DNA from: Candidatus Onthomonas avicola
GTDB lineage: Bacteria > Bacillota > Clostridia > Oscillospirales > Oscillospiraceae
Direction of reading: 5' to 3'
Assembly (NCBI GenBank): GCA_018710845.1
Contig: DVJB01000039.1
Span: forward strand, 1 to 64,000
Length of the DNA stretch: 64,000 bases
Under the pieces are notes generated by a model that saw only the letters and a list, made by a program, of their open reading frames with translations, was not told the DNA's origin and made no database searches. Both the position numbers and the translations under genes were made by a program. Positions 45,436 to 54,122 of the stretch are shown here, in pieces (position 1 is the stretch's first letter; every line of letters starts with the position of its first letter).

Positions 45436-45508
45436 ATAATACTCCTCGCTTTTCCGGTACCGCTCCCCGGTCGGGATGCAGTCCTCTTTGGGGCGGGTGG
45501 TTCTCTTC

Positions 45509-46363
45509 TCAATGCGCCTGTAAGGCGTGGCAGATCGCCTGGGCGCACTCCTCGACGGACAGGGCGTCCAGCGGCACGTCCACCCCGGCCTGGCGGAGCT
45601 GATAGAGCAGCCCCACTGTGTCCGGCACGGTCAGCCCCAGCGCGCCCAGGCGCTCCACCTGCTGGAAGACCTCGCGCGGCGGGCCGTCGGCGACGATCTT
45701 GCCGTGGTCCATCACGACCAGACGGCCGGCCTGCGCGGCCTCATCCATGTGATGGGTGATGAGCACGACGGTGACGCCGCGCTCCCGGTTGAGGCGGACG
45801 ATGGTCCGCATCACGTCCTCGCGCCCGATGGGGTCAAGCATGGCGGTCGGCTCGTCCAGGACGATGCAGCGCGGCTGCATCGCGATGACGCCCGCGATGG
45901 CCACGCGCTGCTTCTGGCCGCCGGAGAGGCGGTGCGGAGCGTGCTTGGCATACTTCTGCATCCCGACGAGGGCGAGGGCCTGGTCGACGCGCCGCCGGAT
46001 CTCCTCCGGCGGGACGCCCAAATTCTCTGGGGCGAAGGCGACGTCCTCCTCCACTACGTTGGCGACGATCTGGTTATCCGGATTCTGAAAGACCATGCCG
46101 ACGGTGCGGCGGATGTCCAGCAGGCGGTTGTCGTCGGCAGTGTCGATGCCGTCGACGTAGACCGCGCCGCCGCTGGGTAGGAAGATGGCGTTCATATGCT
46201 TGGCCAGCGTGCTTTTGCCCGAGCCGTTATGCCCCAGAATGGCCACAAAGCTGCCCGGGACGACGTCCAGCGTCACGCCGTCGAGCACCAGCGGCGCGTC
46301 CTTGGGAGCGTCCGGATAGGTGAAGGTGACATTTTTTATCTCAATCAGATCGGTGTGCTTCAA
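45509..46363 (-). CDS. ecfA1: Energy-coupling factor transporter ATP-binding protein EcfA1
   Basis: 284 residues. Walker A is GHNGSGKSTLAKHMNA, the Q-loop VFQNPDNQIVANVVEEDVAF is characteristic of EcfA1, the signature is RLSGGQKQR and Walker B IVLDEPTAMLDP. It is the first gene of ecfA1-A2-T-truA. It begins 27 bases after the methyltransferase upstream ends. Confidence 0.96.
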   Translation of the reverse strand: MKHTDLIEIKNVTFTYPDAPKDAPLVLDGVTLDVVPGSFVAILGHNGSGKSTLAKHMNAIFLPSGGAVYVDGIDTADDNRLLDIRRTVGMVFQNPDNQIVANVVEEDVAFAPENLGVPPEEIRRRVDQALALVGMQKYAKHAPHRLSGGQKQRVAIAGVIAMQPRCIVLDEPTAMLDPIGREDVMRTIVRLNRERGVTVVLITHHMDEAAQAGRLVVMDHGKIVADGPPREVFQQVERLGALGLTVPDTVGLLYQLRQAGVDVPLDALSVEECAQAICHALQAH

Positions 46364-46390
46364 TTTGGTCTCCCCTTCTCTTGCGCGCCG

Positions 46391-47257
46391 TCAGCGCGGG
46401 GCAATCCAGCGGCCGGTCGAGCCGCAGGGCAGCGCCAGGCCGCTCTCTGTCACCGGCAGGCCGAGCTCGTCGCACTCTGCGTGCCCGCCGCGCGGCTTTG
46501 TCAGCAGGGTGTCGAGCAGGTAGCGCAGGACGGATGGGGCCAGACCGGTGGTATAGGAGTTGATGAGGAAAAACAGTGGCCGGTCGCTGAGCACCTGCAC
46601 CACCAGCTCGAGGAAGGGGTACAGATTGTCCTCCAGCTTCCAGACCTCGCCGGAGGGGCCGCGCCCGTAGGAGGGCGGATCCATGATGACAGCGTCATAG
46701 CGCCGGCCGCGGCGGATCTCCCGCTCGACAAACTTGGCGCAGTCGTCCACGATCCAGCGGATGGGAGCCTTCTCCAAGCCGGAGAGGCGGGCGTTCTCCC
46801 GCGCCCAGGCGACCATGCCGCGCGCGGCATCCACATGGCACACGCTCGCGCCCGCCGAGGCGCAGGCCACCGTCGCCCCGCCGGTATAGGCAAAGAGGTT
46901 GAGCACCTGCACCGGACGGCCCGCCGCGCGAATCTGTGCACGGGCAAAATCCCAATTGACCGCCTGCTCCGGGAACAGGCCGGTGTGCTTGAAGTTCATC
47001 GCGCCGATGCGGAAGGTGAGGTCGTCGTAACGAATCTGCCAGTGCTCGGGCATACTCCCCTTCTCCCAGTGGCCGCCGCCCGTCCTGGAGCGGCTGTAGC
47101 GGCCGTCCGGGCGTCTCCACTCCCGGCGGCGGCGCGGCGTATTCCAAATCGCCTGCGGGTCGGGGCGGATCAGGGTGGTCTTCCCCCAGCGCTCCAGCTT
47201 CTCCCCCGCGCCGCAGTCGATCAATTCATAGTCTGTCCAGCGGTCCGCAATCCACAT
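46391..47257 (-). CDS. Class I SAM methyltransferase, RlmI/RlmK-like
   Basis: 288 residues from the ATG at 47257. SAM-binding and catalytic motifs are VLNLFAYTGGATVACASAGA and MDPPSYGRG, as in the RlmI-type 23S rRNA m5C methyltransferases; no PUA domain is seen, so the exact rRNA target is not certain. The position upstream of ecfA1 suggests shared transcription. A promoter with TAAAAT lies about 90 bases upstream. Confidence 0.88.
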   Translation of the reverse strand: MWIADRWTDYELIDCGAGEKLERWGKTTLIRPDPQAIWNTPRRRREWRRPDGRYSRSRTGGGHWEKGSMPEHWQIRYDDLTFRIGAMNFKHTGLFPEQAVNWDFARAQIRAAGRPVQVLNLFAYTGGATVACASAGASVCHVDAARGMVAWARENARLSGLEKAPIRWIVDDCAKFVEREIRRGRRYDAVIMDPPSYGRGPSGEVWKLEDNLYPFLELVVQVLSDRPLFFLINSYTTGLAPSVLRYLLDTLLTKPRGGHAECDELGLPVTESGLALPCGSTGRWIAPR

Positions 47258-47557
47258 GCCTGTCCCTTTCCCACCGGCGCGCCGCAAACCGGCGGCGCCG
47301 TGTGACATCCGGCACGCGGGCCGGCTCCATTGTTCAGTACCGCTTATTTTAACATTTTACCGCCGCGGCCGTCAATGTATGAAGTGTGAATTCCCACGCC
47401 CGGGCGCCGCTCCGCTCGTCTAAATTGCCGGGCAGGACAGGCATCTCCGGTTTTTCCCCGGCTGCGCGGCGGAAAATGTCAGGCAGACGTAAGGCGCGCT
47501 TCATCCGCCCGTAAGGGACAGGGAGTATTCTCTCACCTGTAAAGGAGGTCATCGCCT
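47258..47557. other. Intergenic region between the methyltransferase and the LanFEG genes
   Basis: It carries the minus-strand promoter at 47346-47375 for the methyltransferase. On the plus side a good ribosome binding site AAAGGAGG lies before 47558, but I see no convincing -35/-10 pair. The ORF 47349..47552 (-) in the track looks like a chance frame. Confidence 0.4.
47346..47375 (-). promoter_or_regulatory. Promoter of the methyltransferase-ecf unit
   Basis: On the minus strand TTGACG and TAAAAT (both 5 of 6 to consensus) are separated by 18 bases. Confidence 0.6.
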
Positions 47558-48472
47558 ATGAACGTCATTGAAACCCACGGTCTGTGCAAGCGCTATGGAG
47601 ACAAGCTGCGCGTGGATCACCTGAATCTCTCCGTCCCGGAGGGGACCATCTACGGCTTTCTCGGGCCAAACGGGGCAGGGAAATCCACCACGCTGAAGAT
47701 GATCCTCGGCCTGGCACGGCCCACCGCCGGGGAGATCACCGTCTTTGGCCAGACGGTCAACCGGCAAAACCGCATCGCCATCCTCCGCCAGGTGGGCAGC
47801 CTGATCGAGAGCCCGAGCTATTACGGACATCTGACCGGGGAGGAAAACCTGCGCATTGTGCAGACGCTGCGAGGCGTCTCCCCCAAGGATGTGCGCCGGG
47901 TGCTGCAGATCGTCCGTCTGGACGGCCAGCGGGAGAAAAAGGTGGCGCATTACTCCCTCGGCATGAAGCAGCGGCTGGGTCTGGCCGCCGCGCTGCTCGG
48001 CTTTCCGGAGCTGCTGATCCTCGACGAGCCGACCAACGGTCTGGACCCGGCCGGCATCCAGGAGATGCGGGAGCTGATCCTCACCCTTCCGCAGCAGTTC
48101 GGGATGACGGTGGTCGTCTCCAGCCATCTGCTCAGCGAGATTGACCAGATTGCCGGAACGGTGGGCATCATCCGGGAGGGGCAGCTGGTCTTTCAGGACA
48201 GCCTGTCGGCCCTGCACGCGCACAGCCGGCCGAGCCTGGCCCTGCGCACCACCGACAACGCCGCGGCTGCGGAGCTGCTCTCGCGCAGCGGCCTCTCCTG
48301 CCGGCAGGAAGCGGGATATCTCACGCTCCCCCTGCTCTCCGACGCCTCCGCCGCGCAGCTGAGTCAGCTGCTGGCCGCGCACCAACTCGGGCTCCTCCGG
48401 CTGGAGGAGCGGCAGCGGAGCCTGGAGGACATCTTCCTGGCCCTCACCGGCGGCAAGGAGGGGAGCTTATGA
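47558..48472 (+). CDS. Lantibiotic immunity ABC transporter, ATP-binding subunit (LanF type)
   Basis: 304 residues. Walker A GPNGAGKST (36-44), signature YSLGMKQRLG, Walker B LLILDEPTNGLDP. The usual Q-loop Gln is replaced by Glu (SLIESPSYYGHLTGEENL), the E-loop seen in LanF/NukF immunity ATPases. With two permeases downstream it would protect against lantibiotics, bacitracin or a self-made peptide. No lanthipeptide biosynthesis genes are nearby, so it is probably a resistance system. A good AAAGGAGG precedes the ATG. Confidence 0.88.
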   Translation: MNVIETHGLCKRYGDKLRVDHLNLSVPEGTIYGFLGPNGAGKSTTLKMILGLARPTAGEITVFGQTVNRQNRIAILRQVGSLIESPSYYGHLTGEENLRIVQTLRGVSPKDVRRVLQIVRLDGQREKKVAHYSLGMKQRLGLAAALLGFPELLILDEPTNGLDPAGIQEMRELILTLPQQFGMTVVVSSHLLSEIDQIAGTVGIIREGQLVFQDSLSALHAHSRPSLALRTTDNAAAAELLSRSGLSCRQEAGYLTLPLLSDASAAQLSQLLAAHQLGLLRLEERQRSLEDIFLALTGGKEGSL

Positions 48473-49218
48473 GACTGATTGGCATGGAGTTTTTCAAGTG
48501 CCGCCGCCGGCAGGTGCCGCTGATCTGCCTGGCCCTGATCGCGGCGCAGCTCCTGTGGATGGGCGTGTCCATCTCCCGGATGGAGCTGGAGGAGATGAGC
48601 GATGGGTGGATGCTCCTGCTGCACTCCCTGACGGTGATCGACGCGGTGATGCTGCCGCTGACCGTCGCCGCCATCGCCAGCCGGAGCTGCGAGCTGGAGC
48701 ACCGGGGGCACACCCTCAAGCTGCTGGAGACGGTGCGCACGCCGGGCGCACTCTTTGACGCGAAGCTGGCCTGGGGCGCGGTGTGGATCGCGCTCCTCCT
48801 GCTCGGGCGGGAGATCGTGCTGACGGTCTACTGTCTGTGCACCGGCTTCCCGCTGTCCGTCCCATGGGGGCGGCTGGCGCTGCATCTGTTCTTCAGCTTT
48901 GCCGTATCGCTGACCATCTACGTCCTGCAAGAGAGCCTCTCCCTGCTCTTTGCCAACCAGGCCGTCGCCCTCGTCGCCGGCATTTTCGGCAGCTTTGTGG
49001 GACTGTTCACCCTGTTCTTCTCACCGGCGGTGCAGCGGCTGGTGCTCTGGAGCTACTACGGCGTGCTGGCGCTGACTGTGCAGGACTGGAACGCGGCCAC
49101 CCGCGTCACCCACTTCTATTGGCTGGAGCCGAACTGGCCCGGACTGGGGCTGCTGGCCGTCTGGTTTCTCCTGCTGTTGGCGGTGGGGCGGTCCCTCTTC
49201 GTGCGAAAGGAGGTCTGA
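48469..49218 (+). CDS. Lantibiotic immunity ABC transporter permease (LanE/MutE type)
   Basis: 249 residues, six membrane helices, beginning MRLIGMEFFKCRRRQVPL, a pattern typical of LanE/MutE permeases. It overlaps the ATPase gene as ATGA, which couples translation. It forms the membrane part with the next permease and the LanF-like ATPase. Confidence 0.85.
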   Translation: MRLIGMEFFKCRRRQVPLICLALIAAQLLWMGVSISRMELEEMSDGWMLLLHSLTVIDAVMLPLTVAAIASRSCELEHRGHTLKLLETVRTPGALFDAKLAWGAVWIALLLLGREIVLTVYCLCTGFPLSVPWGRLALHLFFSFAVSLTIYVLQESLSLLFANQAVALVAGIFGSFVGLFTLFFSPAVQRLVLWSYYGVLALTVQDWNAATRVTHFYWLEPNWPGLGLLAVWFLLLLAVGRSLFVRKEV

Positions 49219-49221
49219 GAC

Positions 49222-49953
49222 ATGGCATTGACGCGCGCGCTGCGGGCAGAACGGCTGAAATGCCGGCGCAATCCGGTCTGGCTGGTCTTTCTGATTCTCC
49301 CCCTCTTCCCCGCCTTCCTGGGGACGATGAACTACCTGAACAACCTCAGCCTGCTCACCCCCGGCTGGGAAAACCTCTGGAGCCAGCACACGCTCTTCTC
49401 GTCCTACTTTTTCCTGCCGGCGGAGCTGGCGGTATTCTGCGCTTGGCAGTGGCGGCTGGAGCACACCGACCACAATTGGAACTGCTTTTTGACCGCCCCG
49501 CTTCCCGTCTGGTCGCTCTACCTGGCCAAGCTGCTGCTGGCGATGGCGGTCTGCGTCCTGGCGGTGGGGAGCATCCTGCTGCTCTACCTCCTCTGCGGGC
49601 TGCTGATCGGGCTGGGCGCGCCTCCTCTGGGCATGCTCGCGGACTGGTTCCTCTTCGGGACGCTGGGGGCCATAGCCACCTGCGCGGTACAGCTGCTGCT
49701 CAGCCTGGTGATCCGCTCCTTTCCCATCCCGGTCGGCATCGCCCTGCTCGGCGGGATTGCCGGGATGCTGCTCACGGCGCGGGGCTACGGTCTGCTCTGG
49801 CCTTACGCCCTGCTGGCAGTCGGGATACGTGCCAACAACCCGAACCTGGTGCTAAACCGGCCACTCTTTCTCCTCTCCTGCGCGGTCTTTGTGGGGCTGT
49901 GCGCGGCACTCTCCCTCCTCTTTCTCTCTCGCCGGGACGCGGCGGCGGAGTGA
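49222..49953 (+). CDS. Lantibiotic immunity ABC transporter permease (LanG/MutG type)
   Basis: 243 residues with six membrane helices and an N-terminal LTRALRAERLKCRRNPVWLVFL motif that parallels LanE. It starts 3 bases after the LanE stop with AAAGGAGGTCTGAGAC as its ribosome binding site. It completes the FEG transporter. Confidence 0.85.
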   Translation: MALTRALRAERLKCRRNPVWLVFLILPLFPAFLGTMNYLNNLSLLTPGWENLWSQHTLFSSYFFLPAELAVFCAWQWRLEHTDHNWNCFLTAPLPVWSLYLAKLLLAMAVCVLAVGSILLLYLLCGLLIGLGAPPLGMLADWFLFGTLGAIATCAVQLLLSLVIRSFPIPVGIALLGGIAGMLLTARGYGLLWPYALLAVGIRANNPNLVLNRPLFLLSCAVFVGLCAALSLLFLSRRDAAAE

Positions 49954-49992
49954 GATTTTTGACGGATACACTCAACTCGAACAGAAAGTGGA

Positions 49993-50034
49993 CGCGCCGT
50001 CCTCCTGGGATTGCGGCGCGCCCGCTTTTGTTTT
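49993..50034 (+). terminator. Intrinsic terminator after the LanFEG unit
   Basis: CGCGCCG and CGGCGCG form a 7-bp stem followed by TTTTGTTTT. It overlaps the -35 of the next promoter. Confidence 0.7.
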
Positions 50035-50060
50035 ACAGTGATAGCATTCCGATCTATTTT
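50032..50060 (+). promoter_or_regulatory. Promoter of the sigma/anti-sigma pair
   Basis: TTTACA and TATTTT are separated by 17 bases; the -35 starts in the T-run of the preceding terminator. ECF sigma factors often self-activate, but I did not find an AAC-type ECF -35 here. Confidence 0.5.
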
Positions 50061-50124
50061 TTCTGCCAGGGCGTTGACCAAACGGCGCAGCCGAGCGTGT
50101 TTTCTATGAGAGGGGTTGAGAACA

Positions 50125-50613
50125 TTGAGACACACTTCCGGGCGGCCTCCGGAAGAGACGGCGGACATGGTGCGGCGGCACGGGGACATGCTGTTCCGCC
50201 TCTGCCTCGTCATGCTGCGCAGCGAGAGCGACGCGGAGGACGCCGTACAGGAGACCGTGCTGAAATACCTGCAAAAGGCGCCCGCGTTTGACGGTCCGGA
50301 ACACGAGAAGGCCTGGCTGATCCGGGTCGCCGTCAACCAGTGCCGCGATCAGCAGCGTTTTCGGATGCGCCATCCGCAAGTCAGCCTGGACACGTTGTCC
50401 GCCTGCGGCGCCAGCCCGGAGAGCAGCGGCATTATCGAGGCGCTGACGCGCGTCCCGGAACCGTTTCGCATCGTGCTGACGCTCTACTATGTGGAGGAAT
50501 TCCCCATGGAGGAGATCGCCCGCGTCATCGGCCGGTCGGTCTCCGCGGTCAAGATGCGTCTGCAAAAGGGACGCAGGCTGCTGGAAAAAATTTATCGAGA
50601 GGAGTACCTGTGA
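50125..50613 (+). CDS. ECF-type RNA polymerase sigma factor
   Basis: 162 residues from a TTG at 50125, chosen because AGAGGGG is 9 bases upstream; the track start at 50116 abuts that site. Region 2 is HGDMLFRLCLVMLRSESDAEDAVQETVLKYL and region 4 is VPEPFRIVLTLYYVEEFPMEEIARVIGRSVSAVKMRL. Such factors respond to envelope signals via an anti-sigma. The next gene, 1 base after its stop, is its likely anti-sigma partner. Confidence 0.9.
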   Translation: MRHTSGRPPEETADMVRRHGDMLFRLCLVMLRSESDAEDAVQETVLKYLQKAPAFDGPEHEKAWLIRVAVNQCRDQQRFRMRHPQVSLDTLSACGASPESSGIIEALTRVPEPFRIVLTLYYVEEFPMEEIARVIGRSVSAVKMRLQKGRRLLEKIYREEYL

Positions 50614-50614
50614 G

Positions 50615-51658
50615 ATGAATGCCCATTGCCTCAGAGACGCCGTCCGGGAGATTCAGATGCCGGAGGCGATGAGAGAGCGGATCGTCCGCCGCTGTACCGC
50701 CCAATCGGGGCCGGCCGCACGCCGTTCGGGTGTGCGCTGGGTCAGACCGGCCGCCGCTTCGGTGGCCGCCCTGCTCTGCCTGACGCTCGCCGTCCCTGTG
50801 CTCGCCGCCCAGGTGGAGCCGATCTACCAGCTGATGTACCTCGTCTCCCCCGCCGTCGCGCAGTACTTTCAGCCGGTCCGGGAGAGCGATACAGACAACG
50901 GCATCCGCCTGGAGGTGGTCTCCGCCTATCTCCACGGCGACACCGCGGAGATCTATGTGACGCTGCAGGACCTGGAGGGAGGCCGCATCGACGAGAGTAC
51001 CGATCTGTTTGACAGTTACTCTATTCACTGCCCGTTTGACAGCTATGCGCGCTGCGACAGCGTCGGCTATGACGAGCAGACCCGCACCGCGACCTTCCTG
51101 ATCACCGTCACGACCATGGGGCAGGAGGAGATCCCGGGCGGCAAGATCACCTTCTCCCTGAAGCAGATCCTCAGCCGGAAGAAGTTCTACGACGGCGTGG
51201 AGGTCCCCCTCGACCTCTCCGCCGTCCCCGAGGCGGAAAAGACGATGGAGGCTGACATATCCGGCGGCAGTGGAACGGCGTTGGACGAGGACACCGCCAC
51301 CGTCCTGGTCCCCGGTGAGGCAGACCCCGCTTTCCCGGTGGAAGAGGCCGAATTGACCGGCCTGGCATTCGTGGACGGGCTGCTGCATATCCAGACCGCT
51401 ATCCCGGATCGCCGCACCCGGGATGACCACGGGTATTTCTACCTGGTAGACGAGGCGGGCCGGGAACGCCTGTGCGACGGTACGATCTACTTCTCCACCG
51501 AAGAGAAGGGCGGCGAGAGGATAGAGTATATGGAGACCGTTTTCGACGTCACGCCGGAGGAGCTGGCCGGCTGCCGGCTGTGCACCCGGTTCTGGACCGG
51601 GGCGCTGCTCACCGAGGGGGACTGGAAGGTCACCTTCCCGCTGGAGCAGGTGCAGTGA
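50615..51658 (+). CDS. Membrane anti-sigma-like protein (DUF4179 type)
   Basis: 347 residues from the ATG at 50615 (AGAGGAG 10 bases upstream); the track ORF at 50489 starts inside the sigma gene. A short cytoplasmic N terminus (sigma-binding), one membrane helix (about 43-62, AAASVAALLCLTLAVPVLAA) and an extracytoplasmic domain are seen, as in DUF4179 anti-sigma proteins, which bear the conserved PIYQLMYLVSPAVAQYFQPV. It probably senses envelope stress and releases the sigma factor. Confidence 0.85.
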   Translation: MNAHCLRDAVREIQMPEAMRERIVRRCTAQSGPAARRSGVRWVRPAAASVAALLCLTLAVPVLAAQVEPIYQLMYLVSPAVAQYFQPVRESDTDNGIRLEVVSAYLHGDTAEIYVTLQDLEGGRIDESTDLFDSYSIHCPFDSYARCDSVGYDEQTRTATFLITVTTMGQEEIPGGKITFSLKQILSRKKFYDGVEVPLDLSAVPEAEKTMEADISGGSGTALDEDTATVLVPGEADPAFPVEEAELTGLAFVDGLLHIQTAIPDRRTRDDHGYFYLVDEAGRERLCDGTIYFSTEEKGGERIEYMETVFDVTPEELAGCRLCTRFWTGALLTEGDWKVTFPLEQVQ

Positions 51659-51687
51659 CCGGCCGCACGGCACGTATCAAAAAGCAC

Positions 51688-51733
51688 CGCCTCCCACGCG
51701 CGTTCCCTTTGGAACGACGTGGGAGGCGTTTTT
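51688..51733. terminator. Bidirectional terminator between the anti-sigma and fabH genes
   Basis: CGCCTCCCACG and CGTGGGAGGCG form an 11-bp stem followed by TTTTT on the plus strand. On the minus strand a T-run also follows (GCTTTTTG), so it can stop both converging transcripts. Confidence 0.85.
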
Positions 51734-51740
51734 GCTGCGT

Positions 51741-52697
51741 TTACCAGCGCACCAGGCAGGCGGTGCTGGACAGACCGCCGCCGAAGGCGGCCATGACGAT
51801 CAGGTCTCCCTCGTGGAACAGGCCCTTGCGACAGCACTCGTCCACCAGCAGAGGGATGCTCGCGGCGGAGGTGTTGCCGTACTCCTGGATATTCATCAGG
51901 AACTTCTCCGACGGGATGCCCTTCAGGCGGCGGGCCGCGGCCTCGATGATGCGGCGATTGGCCTGATGGCAGATGACCCAGTCCACCTGCGACTGCTCCA
52001 CGCCGCACTGCTCCAGCAGCGCGCCGATCTCACCGGGCACGGCACGGGTGGCAAACTTATAGGTCTCGCTGCCGTTCATCTGGACATAGGGATGGCTCTT
52101 CGGACCGGTGTAGAAGGGAGAGATGCCGGGCAGCGTGTCCATCCGCAGCACCTCGTCCCCGCCGCGGACGGTGAGGTGGCTGCCGAGGTAGTTATCCCCT
52201 TTGCCGAGCACCATCGCGCCCGCGCCGTCCCCGAAGAGGATGCAGGTGGAGCGGTCCGTCCAGTCCACCACGCGGGACATCTGCTCCGCGCCGATCACCA
52301 GCACCTTGTCATACCGGCCGGTGGAGATGTAGGCCGCCGCCGTCTCCAGCAAGAACAGGAAGGCGGAGCAGGCGGCATTGAGATCAAATGCCGGGCAGCT
52401 GGCCCCGATCTCCCGCTGGACCAGACAGGCCAGTCCTGGCACGATGTAGTCGCCGCTGACGGTGGCGCAGAGGATCAGGTCCAGCTCCTCCGCCCGGACG
52501 CCACTTCGCGCGAGCGCATCCCGCGCCGCCTCGGCCGCCATCTGGGACGCGGTCTCATCGGTAGCGATGTGCCGGGTCTTGATACCGGTGCGAGTGGTAA
52601 TCCACTCGTCGCTGGTATCCACCAGTTTGGCCAGATCGTCGTTGGTGACTACGTGTTCCGGCACATAGCGGCCGGTCCCCAGAATTTGAAAACTCAT
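51741..52697 (-). CDS. fabH: 3-oxoacyl-ACP synthase III
   Basis: 318 residues. The catalytic triad is Cys110 (NAACSAFLF), His244 (ICHQANRRI) and Asn274 (YGNTSAAS). FabH condenses acyl-CoA with malonyl-ACP to start fatty acid synthesis. It is a stand-alone gene with its own promoter and terminator, away from the fab cluster, so it could be a specialised KAS III or the only FabH. Confidence 0.95.
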   Translation of the reverse strand: MSFQILGTGRYVPEHVVTNDDLAKLVDTSDEWITTRTGIKTRHIATDETASQMAAEAARDALARSGVRAEELDLILCATVSGDYIVPGLACLVQREIGASCPAFDLNAACSAFLFLLETAAAYISTGRYDKVLVIGAEQMSRVVDWTDRSTCILFGDGAGAMVLGKGDNYLGSHLTVRGGDEVLRMDTLPGISPFYTGPKSHPYVQMNGSETYKFATRAVPGEIGALLEQCGVEQSQVDWVICHQANRRIIEAAARRLKGIPSEKFLMNIQEYGNTSAASIPLLVDECCRKGLFHEGDLIVMAAFGGGLSSTACLVRW

Positions 52698-52766
52698 CGG
52701 TTTCAGGTCCTTTCTATCCTCCGCCGGCAGTCAGCGGGTTTCCAGCTGGATTCGTCAATCATAGCT

Positions 52767-52795
52767 ATTGTAGCAAATGAGGGATTTGCTGTCAA
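52767..52795 (-). promoter_or_regulatory. SigmaA promoter of fabH
   Basis: TTGACA and TACAAT are separated by 17 bases on the minus strand, about 60 bases before the ATG. I see no FapR-type operator. Confidence 0.8.
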
Positions 52796-52834
52796 TTCCC
52801 ATTGCGGGAGGCTGTTCGATTACTTCCCTCTACT

Positions 52835-52873
52835 CAAAAAACGGGTTCCCCACGCATCATGCGGGAAACCCGT
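52835..52873 (-). terminator. Terminator after the U32 gene
   Basis: ACGGGTT..GCA and TGC..AACCCGT pair around a TCA loop. Six T residues follow on the minus strand. Confidence 0.8.
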
Positions 52874-52889
52874 CTGTTTTCGTCTATCA

Positions 52890-54122
52890 TCAGGGACTTA
52901 GCCCCACCTCGCGCCGCAGGAGGGAGAGCGGTGGAACTTGCCGCGGCAGCTGCATCCAGAAACGCATCTGCGGATGGCGCGGTTCCTCCAGCGGCTCGCC
53001 CTCCAGCGTCTGCATGGGCGGCACATCAAAGGCAAACGGCCGGCAGTCCGGGCCGACCAGCTCCACCTGATCCCCCGCGCGGAACTTATTGCGCAGCGAG
53101 AGCAGCGCCCGGCCGTCCGGTGTGCACTGCTCCACGACGGCACAGACCTGCCAGTCACGCAGATAGCGCGCGTCGTCGTAGTACTGTCCCGGCTGACCGA
53201 ACCAGAAGCCGGTGGAGTAGTGCCGGTGGCTCACCTTCTCCACCTCAGCCCGCCAGACCGGGTCGACCGGCCGCCCCGCGCCCACGTCGTCGAGTGCGTG
53301 GCGGTAGGCCCCGGTGACGATGGCGGCGTAATAGGCGCTCTTGGCCCGGCCCTCAATCTTGAGCGAGCTGAGCCCGGCATCACAGAGCTCAGGGATGTGG
53401 TCAATCATGCACATGTCCCGGCTGTTGAGGATATAGGTCCCCTTCTCGTCCTCGAAGACGGGGAAATACTCCCCCGGCCGCTTTTCCTCCATCAGATAGT
53501 ACTGGTAGCGGCAGGGCTGGGCGCAGGCGCCGCGGCTGGCGTCCCGCCCGGTCATGTAGTTGGACAGCAGGCAGCGGCCGGAATAGCTCACACACATCGC
53601 CCCGTGTACAAATGCCTCCAGCTCCAGGCTTGCCGGTGTCTTGGCGCGGATCTCCGCGACCTCCTCCAGACTCAGCTCCCGGGCGAGGATGACGCGGCTG
53701 GCTCCCAGGTCATGCCAGGCGCGTGCGGTCTCATAATTGGCCACGCTGGCCTGGGTGGAGATATGCCGCTTCACATGGGGCGCATACCGCCCGGCGAGGG
53801 TAAATGCCCCGAGATCGGCGACAATGACGGCGTCCACACCGGCGTCGTCAAGCACCTCCAGCCAGGCGGGCAGGGAGGCGACCTCTCCGTTGCGCGGCAT
53901 GGTATTCACCGTCACATGGCAGGCCACGCCGCGCGCCTTGCAGCGCCGCACCGCCTCGTAGAGCTCCTGCGTGTCGAAATTGCCGGCAAAGGCGCGCATG
54001 CCAAACGCCGACCCCGCCAGGTAGACGGCGTCGGCGCCATAGGCGATGGCCATATTCAGCCGTTCCATGTCCCCCGCCGGGGCCAGCAGCTCCGGCAGGG
54101 GACGTCTGATCGGATCACTCAT
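52890..54122 (-). CDS. U32-family protein, TrhP2 (YrrO)-like
   Basis: 410 residues from the ATG at 54122, overlapping the end of mltG; the track ORF extends it falsely. ELLAPAGDMERLNMAIAYGADAVYL starts the TIM-barrel fold. The iron-sulfur cysteine pattern is CVSYSGRCLLSNY...CAQPCRY. U32 proteins such as TrhP and RlhA hydroxylate tRNA U34 or rRNA C2501. Proximity to mltG mirrors the yrrL-yrrN-yrrO order of Bacillus, favouring the tRNA role; TrhP1 is absent here. Confidence 0.88.
   Translation of the reverse strand: MSDPIRRPLPELLAPAGDMERLNMAIAYGADAVYLAGSAFGMRAFAGNFDTQELYEAVRRCKARGVACHVTVNTMPRNGEVASLPAWLEVLDDAGVDAVIVADLGAFTLAGRYAPHVKRHISTQASVANYETARAWHDLGASRVILARELSLEEVAEIRAKTPASLELEAFVHGAMCVSYSGRCLLSNYMTGRDASRGACAQPCRYQYYLMEEKRPGEYFPVFEDEKGTYILNSRDMCMIDHIPELCDAGLSSLKIEGRAKSAYYAAIVTGAYRHALDDVGAGRPVDPVWRAEVEKVSHRHYSTGFWFGQPGQYYDDARYLRDWQVCAVVEQCTPDGRALLSLRNKFRAGDQVELVGPDCRPFAFDVPPMQTLEGEPLEEPRHPQMRFWMQLPRQVPPLSLLRREVGLSP

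Noticed and set aside
47349-47552. 67-residue minus-strand ORF between the methyltransferase and LanFEG genes
   Set aside because: It overlaps the promoter for the methyltransferase, lacks recognisable features and has no ribosome binding site.
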